Shown here piece after piece: positions 25,168-32,810 of a DNA stretch of 37,978 nucleotides. The notes beneath the pieces are model-generated. The model was not told the DNA's origin. It did no database searches and was given only the letters and a program-made list of their open reading frames with translations. The position numbers and the translations under genes were made by a program. The DNA lies in the NCBI GenBank assembly GCA_024742695.1, contig JANSXY010000033.1, forward strand, positions 1 to 37,978, in the 5' to 3' direction. Within the stretch, counting starts at the first letter, position 1. Each line of letters starts with the position of its first letter. This DNA comes from Paracoccaceae bacterium. GTDB lineage: Bacteria > Pseudomonadota > Alphaproteobacteria > Rhodobacterales > Rhodobacteraceae.

Positions 25168-25626
25168 TCAACCTTCACGGAACGGCGCGGGATCGAAGCG
25201 CGCGATCAGGTCGGCCAGTTCCGGTTCGTCGACCTTCGTCGCCGCCTTGGCGGGGCTGAACCACTTGCGCCGCCGCGCGCCCACTTCCGGGTAGGTCTTC
25301 GCCAGTTTTTCGACCGTGACCGGGTAGACGGTGACCACGGTGGGCAGCACCGTCTTGCCGTTGATCACCTTGCCGTAGGAATAGAGGCCGAGACAGGTAT
25401 CGTGAACCCGGCCCTTCACCCCGGCCTCTTCCCAGGCCTCCTGCGCGGCGCTGCCGGCCGCGTCGCGGCCCGGCACCGGCCAGCCCTTCGGGATCACCCA
25501 GCGCCCGGTATCGCGCGAGGTGATCAGCAGGATCTCCGCCGCGCCCTTCGCACTCATCCGAAAGCACAGGGCACCGTGCTGGGTGCCCACGCTGTCGCCG
25601 GTTTCCTTCTTGCCCAGGGTCTTCAT
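25168..25626 (-). CDS. Nudix hydrolase, diphosphoinositol-polyphosphate-phosphatase-like
   Basis: A 152-residue Nudix protein. It shows ITSRDTGRWVIPKGWPVPGRDAAGSAAQEAWEEAGVKG, where the core EExGV end of the Nudix box is intact while two consensus positions differ: the box Glu is replaced by Arg and the RE pair is QE. This variation is common in the DIPP/DDP1-like subgroup with the PKGWP signature, which hydrolyses diphosphoinositol or dinucleotide polyphosphates. The start is the ATG at 25626. Substrate cannot be told from sequence. Confidence 0.87.
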   Translation of the reverse strand: MKTLGKKETGDSVGTQHGALCFRMSAKGAAEILLITSRDTGRWVIPKGWPVPGRDAAGSAAQEAWEEAGVKGRVHDTCLGLYSYGKVINGKTVLPTVVTVYPVTVEKLAKTYPEVGARRRKWFSPAKAATKVDEPELADLIARFDPAPFREG

Positions 25627-25698
25627 CGATGCCTGCTTTCGCTCTGCCGTGCCTGCCGGTTGGGTCCGGTCATGTCGGGATGCACGGCAATATAGCAG

Positions 25699-25721
25699 CC
25701 GGTGGCCGGGTTGACCACCGG
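25699..25721 (-). terminator. Terminator after the dehydratase gene
   Basis: CCGGTGG, 9-base loop, CCACCGG: a perfect 7-bp stem 21 bases past the minus-strand stop at 25743, followed on the minus strand by CTGCTATATT. Confidence 0.5.
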
Positions 25722-25742
25722 AACCCGGACAGGCGCGGACGG

Positions 25743-26711
25743 TCAGGCCCTCGGCGTGCCGCCGGACAGGATCGTCACCGCCCAGTCGGCATCGATGTTG
25801 CCGCCGCACAGGATCACGCCGACGCGGCGCCCGGCCATCCGGTCGCGTTCCTGCATCAGCGCCGCCAGAGGGGCCGCGCCGGCGCCCTCGGCAAGGTTGT
25901 GGGTGTCGTGGAAATAGACCCGGATCGCCTCGGCCACCTCGTCGTCGGTGACGGCGAGGATGCGCGCGGCGCCCGGCCCGTAGATGTCCAGCGCGGCCTG
26001 CACCGGCACCCGCACCGCCATTCCGTCGGCGAAGGTGCGGGCGCTGTCGGTCGGCACCGGGCGGCCCGCCTCGACCGACAGCTTCGCGCATTGCGCGCCG
26101 GTCGAGACGACGCCGACGATCTCGGTCTTCAGCCCCAGCGCGTCGCGCGCCGCGATCGTGCCGCAGATCCCCGATCCGCAGCCGATCGGCACGTAGACGG
26201 TGTCAAGGTCGGGGACCGCGCGCAGCAGTTCCAGCCCGTAGGTCGCCACGCCGCGCACCAGTTCGCGGTGGAACGGCGGCACCGGGAACAGCCCCTCCGC
26301 ATCGGCGGCGCGCATCGCCTCTTCCCGCGCCTCGTCGAAATCCGCCCCGAATTCGCGCAATTCCGCGCCGAAGGCCCGCATCGCCGCGTTCTTGTCGACC
26401 GAGTTGCCCTTCGGCGCGTAGATCACCGCGCGCAGCCCGGCGGCGGTGGCGGCGCGGGCCTGGCTTTGTCCGTGGTTGCCGCGGGTGGCGGTGATCACGC
26501 CGGGGCAATCGGGATGGGTGCGGCGCAGCCAGTCGATGAAGGTGATCCCGCCGCGCACCTTGAAGGCGCCGGTCGGCCCGTGGTTCTCGTGCTTGACCCA
26601 GACCTCGCAGCCCAGCCGCCGGGCCAGCGTCGGCCAGGCATATTGCGGCGTCGGGTCCATGTGCCGATGGACGAGGCCGGCGGCGGCCTCCAGCTCGGTC
26701 AGGCTGAACAT
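25743..26711 (-). CDS. Threonine/serine dehydratase family PLP enzyme
   Basis: A 322-residue fold-type II PLP enzyme of the threonine dehydratase family. The N-terminal MFSLTELEAAAGLVHRHMDPTPQYAWPTLARRLGCEVWVKHENHGPTGAFKVRGG contains the PLP lysine (Lys51). The phosphate loop is GCGSGICG (about 177-184), and ATRGNHGQS is the substrate loop. There is no C-terminal ACT domain, so it is a catabolic, unregulated type or an enzyme for a related hydroxyamino acid. Its start codon lies inside the 3-prime end of waaA (13 bases shared), indicating translational coupling with a lipopolysaccharide gene, which gives no hint to its substrate. Confidence 0.85.
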   Translation of the reverse strand: MFSLTELEAAAGLVHRHMDPTPQYAWPTLARRLGCEVWVKHENHGPTGAFKVRGGITFIDWLRRTHPDCPGVITATRGNHGQSQARAATAAGLRAVIYAPKGNSVDKNAAMRAFGAELREFGADFDEAREEAMRAADAEGLFPVPPFHRELVRGVATYGLELLRAVPDLDTVYVPIGCGSGICGTIAARDALGLKTEIVGVVSTGAQCAKLSVEAGRPVPTDSARTFADGMAVRVPVQAALDIYGPGAARILAVTDDEVAEAIRVYFHDTHNLAEGAGAAPLAALMQERDRMAGRRVGVILCGGNIDADWAVTILSGGTPRA

Positions 26712-27970
26712 CTCTCGGGGTTCCTTTCGCTTGGGTCGAGCGCGGCCTCGATCGCGGCCACGAGGGGGGCAAGATCGGGCGCTTCGGCGGCAAGGATGCG
26801 CCGCGCCGCGGCCGCCATCTGCGCCTGCCGCGCCTGGTCGGCGAGGTCGGCCAGCGCCGCGGCGAGCGCGTCGGCATCGGCGCAGGCCCGCGCGCCGCCG
26901 CCGGCATCCAGCGCGGCGTAGCTGGCGGCGAAATTCGCCACGTCCGGCCCGTGCAGGATCGCCGAACCGGCGGCGGCGGGTTCGTGCGGGGTGTGCCCGC
27001 CCCGGTCGGTGAACGAACCCGCGACGATCGTCACGCCTGCCAGCGCATACCACAGCGCCATCTCGCCCAGCGTGTCGGCCAGGTAGACCGGGGCCGCGCC
27101 CGGCGCCCCGCCGGCGGAACGGCGGCTGGAATCCAGCCCGGCGGCGCGGATCGCCATGGCGACCTCGTCGGCCCGCGCGGGATGGCGCGGGGCGAGGATC
27201 AGCCGCAGGTCCGGCCTTGCCCGCCGGGCCGCGCGGAACGCCGCGAGGATCAGCGCCTCCTCGCCCGCATGGGTCGAGGCGGCGAGGATCGTGTCGGCGC
27301 GCGGAAACAGCGGCGCCAGCCGGGCCCGTTCCGCCGCGTCGGGCGGCGTCAGCGCCGGCATCGCCTTGAGGTTGACGACGGGCCCCAGCCGCGCGGCCGG
27401 CAGGCCGAGCGCCACCAGCCGCGTGCCGCTTTCGGCGTCCTGCGGCGCGACGAGGCGCGGCAGCGCCAGCACCCGCCGCGCCAGCCCCGGCAGCCGCGCC
27501 CAGCCCCGCGCCGAGCGGGCCGACATCCGCGCGCCCAGCACGAGGATCGGGATGCCCCGCGCCGCGCAGGCCGCGAAGCGGTTCGGCCAAAGCTCGGCCT
27601 CCATCGTCACCAGCGCGGCGGGGCGATGGCGGGCGAGAAACCGGGCGACGGCCCAACCGGCATCGAGCGGGGCCAGCGCCGCGGCATAGCCGGTCCGCAG
27701 CGCCAGGGCGCGCCCGGTCAGGCTGTTCGTCGTGACGAGGATCGGCAGGTCGGGGCGGCGGGCACGCAGCGCCGCCATCAGCCCCAGCGCCGAGGTCAAT
27801 TCGCCGTTCGAGGCGGCGTGCAGCCACAGCGCGCCCCCGGCGCCGCGTCCGCCGCCACCCAGCCGTTCGGCGAAATCCGCCCATGCCTCGCGCCGTCCCA
27901 GCACACGCCAGGCCAGCCGGGCCAGGAGGACCGGCAGGGCGAGCGAGAGGATAAGGCGGTAGAGCGCCAC
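26699..27970 (-). CDS. waaA: 3-deoxy-D-manno-octulosonic acid transferase
   Basis: Kdo transferase (KdtA) that adds Kdo to lipid A precursor; inner-membrane anchored glycosyltransferase of family GT30. The 423-residue length is standard. The N-terminal hydrophobic anchor is LYRLILSLALPVLLARLAWRVL. HAASNGELTSALGL contains the catalytic Glu57, followed by MEAELWPNRFAACAARGIPILVLGARMSARS. The C-terminal nucleotide-sugar region is VTIVAGSFTDRGGHTPHEPAAAGSAILHGPDVANF. The start is a GTG at 27970 with GGAGG 11 bases upstream; a longer frame would run antisense into the CoxG-like gene. The last bases overlap the dehydratase start. Confidence 0.93.
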   Translation of the reverse strand: MALYRLILSLALPVLLARLAWRVLGRREAWADFAERLGGGGRGAGGALWLHAASNGELTSALGLMAALRARRPDLPILVTTNSLTGRALALRTGYAAALAPLDAGWAVARFLARHRPAALVTMEAELWPNRFAACAARGIPILVLGARMSARSARGWARLPGLARRVLALPRLVAPQDAESGTRLVALGLPAARLGPVVNLKAMPALTPPDAAERARLAPLFPRADTILAASTHAGEEALILAAFRAARRARPDLRLILAPRHPARADEVAMAIRAAGLDSSRRSAGGAPGAAPVYLADTLGEMALWYALAGVTIVAGSFTDRGGHTPHEPAAAGSAILHGPDVANFAASYAALDAGGGARACADADALAAALADLADQARQAQMAAAARRILAAEAPDLAPLVAAIEAALDPSERNPERCSA

Positions 27971-28124
27971 GGGCTTGGGGCCTCCGGTCGGTGCCGCCGG
28001 ATCAGACCATGCGCGGGGGATGCGCGCAACCTGCCGGCGGGGGCTTGCGTCGTGCGCCCCGAGCCGCGATCCTGCGGCGAAATCGATCCGTGCCGCACCG
28101 GCCGGACCTGCCAGGAGAGACGCC

Positions 28125-28655
28125 ATGCACATGTCCGACAGCCGCGAGATCGCCGCAGACCCGGCGACGGTCTGGGCCGCGATCCTCGATCCGGAAGTCC
28201 TGAAGGCCTGCGTGCCGGGGTGCGAAAGCATGACCGGCACCCCCGAGGACGGGTTCGAGGCCGTCGTCGTGCAGAAGGTCGGTCCGGTCAAGGCGCGGTT
28301 CACCGGCCAGGTGACGATGGCGGATATCGTTCCGGGCGAAAGCCTGACGATTTCGGGCGAAGGCAAGGGCGGGCCGGCGGGCTTCGCCAAGGGCGGCGCG
28401 AAGGTGCGGCTGTCGCCGGCCGGCGCCGGCACGCTGCTGGAATACGAGGTCGATGCGAATGTCGGCGGCAAGCTGGCCCAGCTTGGCAGCCGGATCATCG
28501 ACGGCTTCGCCAAGAAGATGGCCGACGAGTTCTTCACGCGGCTCAAGGACGCGGTGGAAACCCCCGCCGACGCGCCCGAGAACGACGCGGCGGAGGAAAC
28601 CGCGGGCGAGGATGGCGGCAAGAAGCGCGGCTGGTTCCGTCGCCTGATGGGCTGA
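28125..28655 (+). CDS. CoxG-like SRPBCC domain protein
   Basis: A 176-residue protein of the carbon monoxide dehydrogenase subunit G (CoxG) family, a START/SRPBCC fold. Features: REIAADPATVWAAILDPEVLKACVPGCESMTGTPEDGFEAVVVQKVGPVKARFTG, then the glycine-rich FAKGGAKVRLSPAGAGTLLEYEVDANVGGKLAQLGSRIIDGFAKKMADEFF. CoxG helps assemble or recruit molybdenum hydroxylases at the membrane. An acidic linker and a basic C-terminal tail (KKRGWFRRLMG) end the protein and could serve as a membrane-docking patch. AGGAGA precedes the ATG. No CO dehydrogenase or other molybdenum enzyme gene is adjacent. Confidence 0.88.
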   Translation: MHMSDSREIAADPATVWAAILDPEVLKACVPGCESMTGTPEDGFEAVVVQKVGPVKARFTGQVTMADIVPGESLTISGEGKGGPAGFAKGGAKVRLSPAGAGTLLEYEVDANVGGKLAQLGSRIIDGFAKKMADEFFTRLKDAVETPADAPENDAAEETAGEDGGKKRGWFRRLMG

Positions 28656-28669
28656 TCGCCGGGGCGGGG

Positions 28670-29587
28670 TCAGGGGCCCGCGATCGGCGGGGGTTTGCGC
28701 GTGGCGCCCGAGATCGCGTTGCCGGCAATCGCGGCGATCAGCACCGCGCCGCCCAGAAGCGTGTTGGCCGTCGCCGTTTCGCCCAGCAGCAGCCAGACCC
28801 ACAGCGGCGCCAGCACCACCTCGGCCAGCGACAGCAGCGTCAGTTCCGCCGCGGGCAGGCTGCGCGATCCGATCGTGTAGAGGATCAGCCCGGCGCCGAC
28901 CTGAAACACCCCCATTCCGGCCGCGATGCCGCCGTCGCGCGGCGTCAGCAGAAGCGGCAGACCGGCCGACAGGCAGATCACCACGCTCAATGCCACCGCG
29001 AACAGGCCCGCAAGGAAGACGGCCGGCAGCATCTCTCCGGCCTTTCCCCAGCGCAGCGAGACCGTGAAGGCGGCGAAGCCCAGCGCCGAGCCGAGGGCGG
29101 CGAGGCTGCCCTCGAGCGCGCCGCCCGCCGACTTGTCGGCGACCATGATCGCGATCCCGGCGATCGCCACCAGGCTGGCCAGACCGGTGGCGCGGCGGAC
29201 CGGTTCACGCAACAGCATCCATCCCAGCGCGGCGGCCATGAACGGCGATGTCGCGAACAGCAGCATCGCATTGGCGACCGAGGTGGCCTGGATCGCGTAG
29301 ATGCCGCCGGAGAAGGCGGCGACCAGCGACAGGCCGGCGATCACCACCGGGGCGCCGACCCGCCGGATCTGCGCGAACGGGCTTTCCTTCGACCGCAGCC
29401 GGATGACGACGTAGAGAAACAGCGCGAGGCTGGCGGATCGATAGAGCAGGATCTGCCAGACCGTCGCATCCTCGATCAGGCGGATGCCAAGGCCCATGGT
29501 CGACCAAAGGACGCCCGCGAGCAACACGAGCATCAATCCCCGCCCGTGTTCGGCAGGCATGGTCACGGCTTGGGTTGATGCTGTCAT
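28670..29587 (-). CDS. EamA/DMT superfamily transporter
   Basis: A 305-residue inner-membrane protein with ten predicted helices forming two EamA repeats (about residues 17-145 and 160-295). Recognisable parts are GLMLVLLAGVLWSTMGLGIRLI, LFATSPFMAAALGWMLLREPVRR at the end of the first repeat, and LLSLAEVVLAPLWVWLLLGETATANTLLGGAVLIAAI, the typical closing segment. The substrate is unknown; the family exports amino acids and other metabolites. I start at the ATG at 29587; MPAEHGR nine residues later is a possible alternative. Confidence 0.9.
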   Translation of the reverse strand: MTASTQAVTMPAEHGRGLMLVLLAGVLWSTMGLGIRLIEDATVWQILLYRSASLALFLYVVIRLRSKESPFAQIRRVGAPVVIAGLSLVAAFSGGIYAIQATSVANAMLLFATSPFMAAALGWMLLREPVRRATGLASLVAIAGIAIMVADKSAGGALEGSLAALGSALGFAAFTVSLRWGKAGEMLPAVFLAGLFAVALSVVICLSAGLPLLLTPRDGGIAAGMGVFQVGAGLILYTIGSRSLPAAELTLLSLAEVVLAPLWVWLLLGETATANTLLGGAVLIAAIAGNAISGATRKPPPIAGP

Positions 29588-29735
29588 CGTCCGGGTGTCG
29601 CGGTTCCTTCGGCTTCGAAGCCTAGGCCCGGACCGATCCGGCCGATTGCCCGTAAGCGACCTGCCCCAGGTCGCACCGGGGCCAGGCGGCCCGCCGCGAG
29701 GTCTTGCAGCGAATCCCCGCGGATCGGAGAAGATA

Positions 29736-29747
29736 GGACCAAGGTCC
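29736..29747. promoter_or_regulatory. Palindrome GGACCAAGGTCC upstream of the sensor kinase gene
   Basis: A 5+2+5 inverted repeat centred 59 bases before the kinase start. It matches the core of the 18-bp palindrome at 32852-32869 at 11 of 12 positions, suggesting the same regulator binds both. The rest of 29588-29800 contains one further GGACC half-site at 29630-29634 and no other signal I can assign. Confidence 0.5.
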
Positions 29748-29800
29748 ATGGTGCGCCCGGCGGCCGTGTCGTAGTCTGCCCGCGCAATTTCGGAGCCGTC

Positions 29801-31192
29801 ATGGCGTCAATGGGTATTGGGAATCGCCTCGCGGGCTGGTCGCTGGCGAGACAGTTTGCGGTGACGGGCGGTGCGGTCATGCTGGCGGCGATGCTCGCCG
29901 TGGGAACCTGGGTCGGGTCGCTGATCGAGGCCGGTGTGGTTCGGAACACCGCGAATGCCACGGCGCTTTACATGGAAAGCGTGCTGTCGCCGCTCAGCCA
30001 GGAACTGGCGGAGGAAGACAGCCTGTCGCCCGGCGCGCTGCGGGCGATGGAAGAGATTTTCGAGAACACGCCGCTGGGCGAACGGGTCGCGGCCTGGAAA
30101 CTGTGGAAGCCCGACGGTCTCGTCGCCGCCGCGAACGATCCCGCCCTGGTCGGCCAGCGCTTCGAGATGACCGAGAACCTGCGGCTCGCCTGGGCGGGCG
30201 AGGTGCGGGCCGAATTCGACCATCTGGCGGACGAGGAAGACGCCGGGCAGGCCGCGCTGGACCTGCCGTTGCTGGAAATCTACAGCCCGGTCAGGGAAAG
30301 CTGGTCGGGCGACATCATCGCGGTGGCGGAATTCTACGAGGTCAACCACCAGCTTGTCGCCGACCTGGTGCGGGCCCGGCGCGAAAGCTGGCTGGCGGTG
30401 TTCGGCGTGATGACGGCGATCGGCGCCGTGCTGTACGCGATCGTGCTGAACGGCAGCAAGACGATCGATCGCCAGCAGGCGGCCCTGTCGCGGCAACTGG
30501 CCGATCTCGCGCGGCTGTCGGAGCGCAACACGGCGCTGAGGATGCGGGTGCAGAACGCGGCGGCCCGGGTCTCGGCGATGAACGACTACGCGCTGCGCCG
30601 GATCGGGGCGGACCTGCATGACGGTCCGACCCAGCATCTTGGCTATGCCGCGCTGCGCCTTGACAGCCTCGCCGATGCCGACTGCCCGGAAACCCGCAAG
30701 CGCGAGGCCGCGGCGATCTCCGCCGCCGTTCAGGAGGCGCTTGCCGAGATGCGCGCGATCTCGCGCGGGTTGCTGCTGCCCGATATCGAACGGCGCGGTC
30801 CCTGCGAGATCGCCCAGTCCGTCATCGCCGCGCACGAGGCCCGGACGGAAACCGCCGTCGCCTTTTCCTGCGAGGTTCCGCGGTCCGCGGCGGCGGACCT
30901 GCCTGCCGCGGTCAAGATCTGCATCTATCGGTTCGTGCAGGAGGGGCTGAACAACGCCTTCCGCCACGGCGGCGGGCGGGAGCAGGCCGTGACCCTGACG
31001 ATCCGCGGCGGCACGCTGCGGCTTGCCGTCGAAGACCGCGGGCCGGGGCTGGCGGGGGCCGAACCCGGGCTTGGCCTGTCGGGTCTGCGCGACCGGGTCG
31101 AAAGCCTTGGCGGCCGCGTCTGCACCGAGGTGCCGAAGGCGGGCGGCCATCGGCTTGCAATGGAACTCGATCTGGGAGGGGAGCGGGCATGA
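29801..31192 (+). CDS. Membrane sensor histidine kinase, NarL-type partner
   Basis: A 463-residue sensor kinase of the HisKA_3 (NarX/DegS) class. Membrane helices at about 20-43 and 197-217 flank a periplasmic domain of about 150 residues, predicted acidic, with segments such as AAWKLWKPDGLVAAANDPALVGQ and LPLLEIYSPVRE that suggest a PAS/CHASE-like fold. A coiled coil (about 222-262) leads to the phosphorylated His273 in DLHDGPTQHL. The ATPase domain has EGLNNAFRHGGG and EDRGPGLAG. GGAG precedes the ATG. The stop overlaps the response regulator start (ATGA), so the pair is coupled. The stimulus is unknown. Confidence 0.93.
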   Translation: MASMGIGNRLAGWSLARQFAVTGGAVMLAAMLAVGTWVGSLIEAGVVRNTANATALYMESVLSPLSQELAEEDSLSPGALRAMEEIFENTPLGERVAAWKLWKPDGLVAAANDPALVGQRFEMTENLRLAWAGEVRAEFDHLADEEDAGQAALDLPLLEIYSPVRESWSGDIIAVAEFYEVNHQLVADLVRARRESWLAVFGVMTAIGAVLYAIVLNGSKTIDRQQAALSRQLADLARLSERNTALRMRVQNAAARVSAMNDYALRRIGADLHDGPTQHLGYAALRLDSLADADCPETRKREAAAISAAVQEALAEMRAISRGLLLPDIERRGPCEIAQSVIAAHEARTETAVAFSCEVPRSAAADLPAAVKICIYRFVQEGLNNAFRHGGGREQAVTLTIRGGTLRLAVEDRGPGLAGAEPGLGLSGLRDRVESLGGRVCTEVPKAGGHRLAMELDLGGERA

Positions 31193-31830
31193 CCATCAGC
31201 CTCGTGATCGCCGACGATCATCCGATCTACCGGGAAGGGCTGGCGCGCAGCCTGGCCGACCAGCAGGGCTTCGCGGTGCTCGGCCAGGCGGCCGATGCCG
31301 CGGGCGCGGTGGACCTGGCCCGGCGGACGCAGCCCGACGTCGTGCTGCTGGACATCTCGATGCCCGGTGGCGGGCTGGCCGCCCTGCGCGAGATCGCCGG
31401 CACCGAACCCGCCCCGGCGATCGCGATGCTGACCGCGTCGGAGGAAGACGCCGACATCGTCGAGGCGCTGAAATCGGGTGCCCGGGGCTACATCCTGAAG
31501 GGGATCGGCGCGCGCGAGCTGGTCGACATCGTGCGCGAGCTTGCCGCGGGGCGCAGCTACCTGTCGCCGTCGCTGGCGATGAAGGTGCTGGATGCGATGC
31601 ACAAGCCGCCGGTCGCGCCGCAGGCCAGCCCGATCGACGATCTGACGCGGCGCGAAGAGGATATCCTGCGGCTCGTGGCGGAGGGACAAAGCAACAAGGA
31701 AGTGGCGCGCAAGCTCGATCTGCAGGAAAAGACCGTGAAGCACTACATGACGACGATCCTGCAGAAGCTCCAGGCGCGCAACCGGGTCGAGGCGGCGCTG
31801 ATGGCGCGCGACCACTGGCGCGGCGACTAG
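31189..31830 (+). CDS. NarL/LuxR-type response regulator
   Basis: A 213-residue response regulator. The receiver domain (1-120) has acidic residues Asp9 and Asp10, the phospho-acceptor Asp55 in DVVLLDISMPGGG, the switch Thr in MLTAS and Lys in GYILKG. The C-terminal LuxR helix-turn-helix is LTRREEDILRLVAEGQSNKEVARKLDLQEKTVKHYMTTILQKLQARNRVEA. It overlaps the kinase stop by four bases. The closest likely targets are the palindromes at 29736 and 32852, based on position and similarity; this is inference. A strong terminator at 31883-31908 ends the pair. Confidence 0.95.
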   Translation: MTISLVIADDHPIYREGLARSLADQQGFAVLGQAADAAGAVDLARRTQPDVVLLDISMPGGGLAALREIAGTEPAPAIAMLTASEEDADIVEALKSGARGYILKGIGARELVDIVRELAAGRSYLSPSLAMKVLDAMHKPPVAPQASPIDDLTRREEDILRLVAEGQSNKEVARKLDLQEKTVKHYMTTILQKLQARNRVEAALMARDHWRGD

Positions 31831-31882
31831 ATCGGGGCCACGCCCCGTTCCGGCCAGGGAAAAACCGGCCGGGCAAGGAAAA

Positions 31883-31908
31883 CGGGGGCGGCCCTTGGGC
31901 CGCCCCCG
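31883..31908. terminator. Bidirectional terminator between the response regulator and DDDR-protein genes
   Basis: CGGGGGCGGCCC, TT, GGGCCGCCCCCG: 12 complementary bases on each side, with AAAA before and TCTTT after the hairpin. It lies between two convergent genes. Confidence 0.8.
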
Positions 31909-31933
31909 CTGTCTTTGCCGATCCGCGCCGGGT

Positions 31934-32725
31934 TCAGTTGATCACACCTTCCAGGCGGGCGCGGTCCCGCGCGGTGGCCGGCCGCTGCACCACGGTCCGG
32001 TTCGCCGGATCCTTCAGTTCGTAGCGGCCGTTCTCGATCTCTTCCTTCCAGCCGCGGCTGTAGGTGACCTCGATGTTGCCACCGGAAACCTCGGCCTTCA
32101 CGACGCGGCCGACGCGGATCTGGGCGGGCGTCTCGCCGCCCGACCCCGAAGCGCCCGCGGCGCTGCCGCCGGTGGTCGCGGAGGACGAGGAGCGGCTGGT
32201 CGACCCCGAGGGCGGTGAGATCCCGAGCGCGGCATAGTCGGCTGCGGTGGCCGGGCGCTCGACGATGGTGTTGCCGAACCGGTCCTTGCGTTCGTAGCGG
32301 CCGAACTCGATCTCGACGCGCCCGCCGTCAGCCAGCGAAACCTCGACGCCGTTCGGATCGTCGTCGCGGTCGCGCCCGCTGCGGCGGTCATCGTCATCGT
32401 CATCGTCATCATCGTCATCGTCGCGCCCGCGATCGTCGTCGCGATCATCGTCACGGTCGTCATCACGGTCATCGTCCCGATCATCGTCGCGGTCGTCGTC
32501 GCGGTCGTCATCCCGGTCGTCGTCGCGATCATCGTCCCGATCATCGTCGCGGTCGTCGTCCCGGTCATCATCCCGGTCGTCGTCGTCGCCGTCCTTCGCG
32601 AAGGCCTTTGACAGCCCGATGGTCCAGCCGTCGCCGGACGGGGTGACGGATACCGGCGTCGAGGCGAGGGCGAAGCCGAACGCCGCGAGCAAGGCGAGGC
32701 GGCTGATGGAAAGCGTGGTCTTCAT
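31934..32725 (-). CDS. Exported protein with 13 tandem Asp-Asp-Asp-Arg repeats
   Basis: A 263-residue protein, family unrecognised. A signal peptide (about 1-22, ALASTPVS) is followed by a short linker, then thirteen DDDR tetrapeptides (Asp48-Arg99), Gly-Arg, twelve consecutive Asp (102-113) and a mixed Arg/Asp stretch. The C-terminal half holds two related segments, GRYERKDRFGNTIVERPATAADYAAL (about 142-167) and GRYELKDPANRTVVQRPATARDRARL (about 233-258), separated by a Ser/Gly-rich linker. The protein should be strongly polyanionic and periplasmic; binding of divalent or trivalent cations is a plausible inference. AGGAGAC precedes the ATG at 32725, which gives a clean signal peptide; the longer frame does not. 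It is divergent from the di-heme cytochrome gene and convergent with the response regulator gene. Confidence 0.88.
   Translation of the reverse strand: MKTTLSISRLALLAAFGFALASTPVSVTPSGDGWTIGLSKAFAKDGDDDDRDDDRDDDRDDDRDDDRDDDRDDDRDDDRDDDRDDDRDDDRDDDRDDDRGRDDDDDDDDDDDDRRSGRDRDDDPNGVEVSLADGGRVEIEFGRYERKDRFGNTIVERPATAADYAALGISPPSGSTSRSSSSATTGGSAAGASGSGGETPAQIRVGRVVKAEVSGGNIEVTYSRGWKEEIENGRYELKDPANRTVVQRPATARDRARLEGVIN
32387..32584 (-). repeat. 12-bp coding tandem repeat (DDDR units) and Asp run
   Basis: Bases 32429-32584 are 13 in-frame 12-bp units encoding DDDR. Bases 32387-32422 encode 12 consecutive Asp. Asp codons alternate freely between GAC and GAT, and Arg uses CGC, CGT and CGG, so the DNA units are diverged while the peptide is exact. 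This points to selection for the amino-acid pattern rather than a fresh slippage product. Confidence 0.95.
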
Positions 32726-32810
32726 CGCGTGTCTCCTGTGTCGATGCGGGCGGTATGGCGCCCTTGCCGGTTCAGTCCTGCTCCGGCGCGCGCCGCGACG
32801 CGATACCGGG

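Noticed and set aside
27971-28621. Upstream extension of the waaA frame by about 216 codons
   Set aside because: It runs antisense through the CoxG-like gene, and the GTG at 27970 gives the standard length and membrane anchor.
32387-32584. CRISPR-like or intergenic satellite repeat
   Set aside because: The units are in-frame 12-base codon repeats within an open reading frame with no spacers.
32215-32646. Plus-strand frame rich in Arg and His opposite the DDDR repeat
   Set aside because: It is the mirror translation of the Asp repeat DNA, has no credible ribosome binding site and lies inside a signal-peptide gene with a good start.
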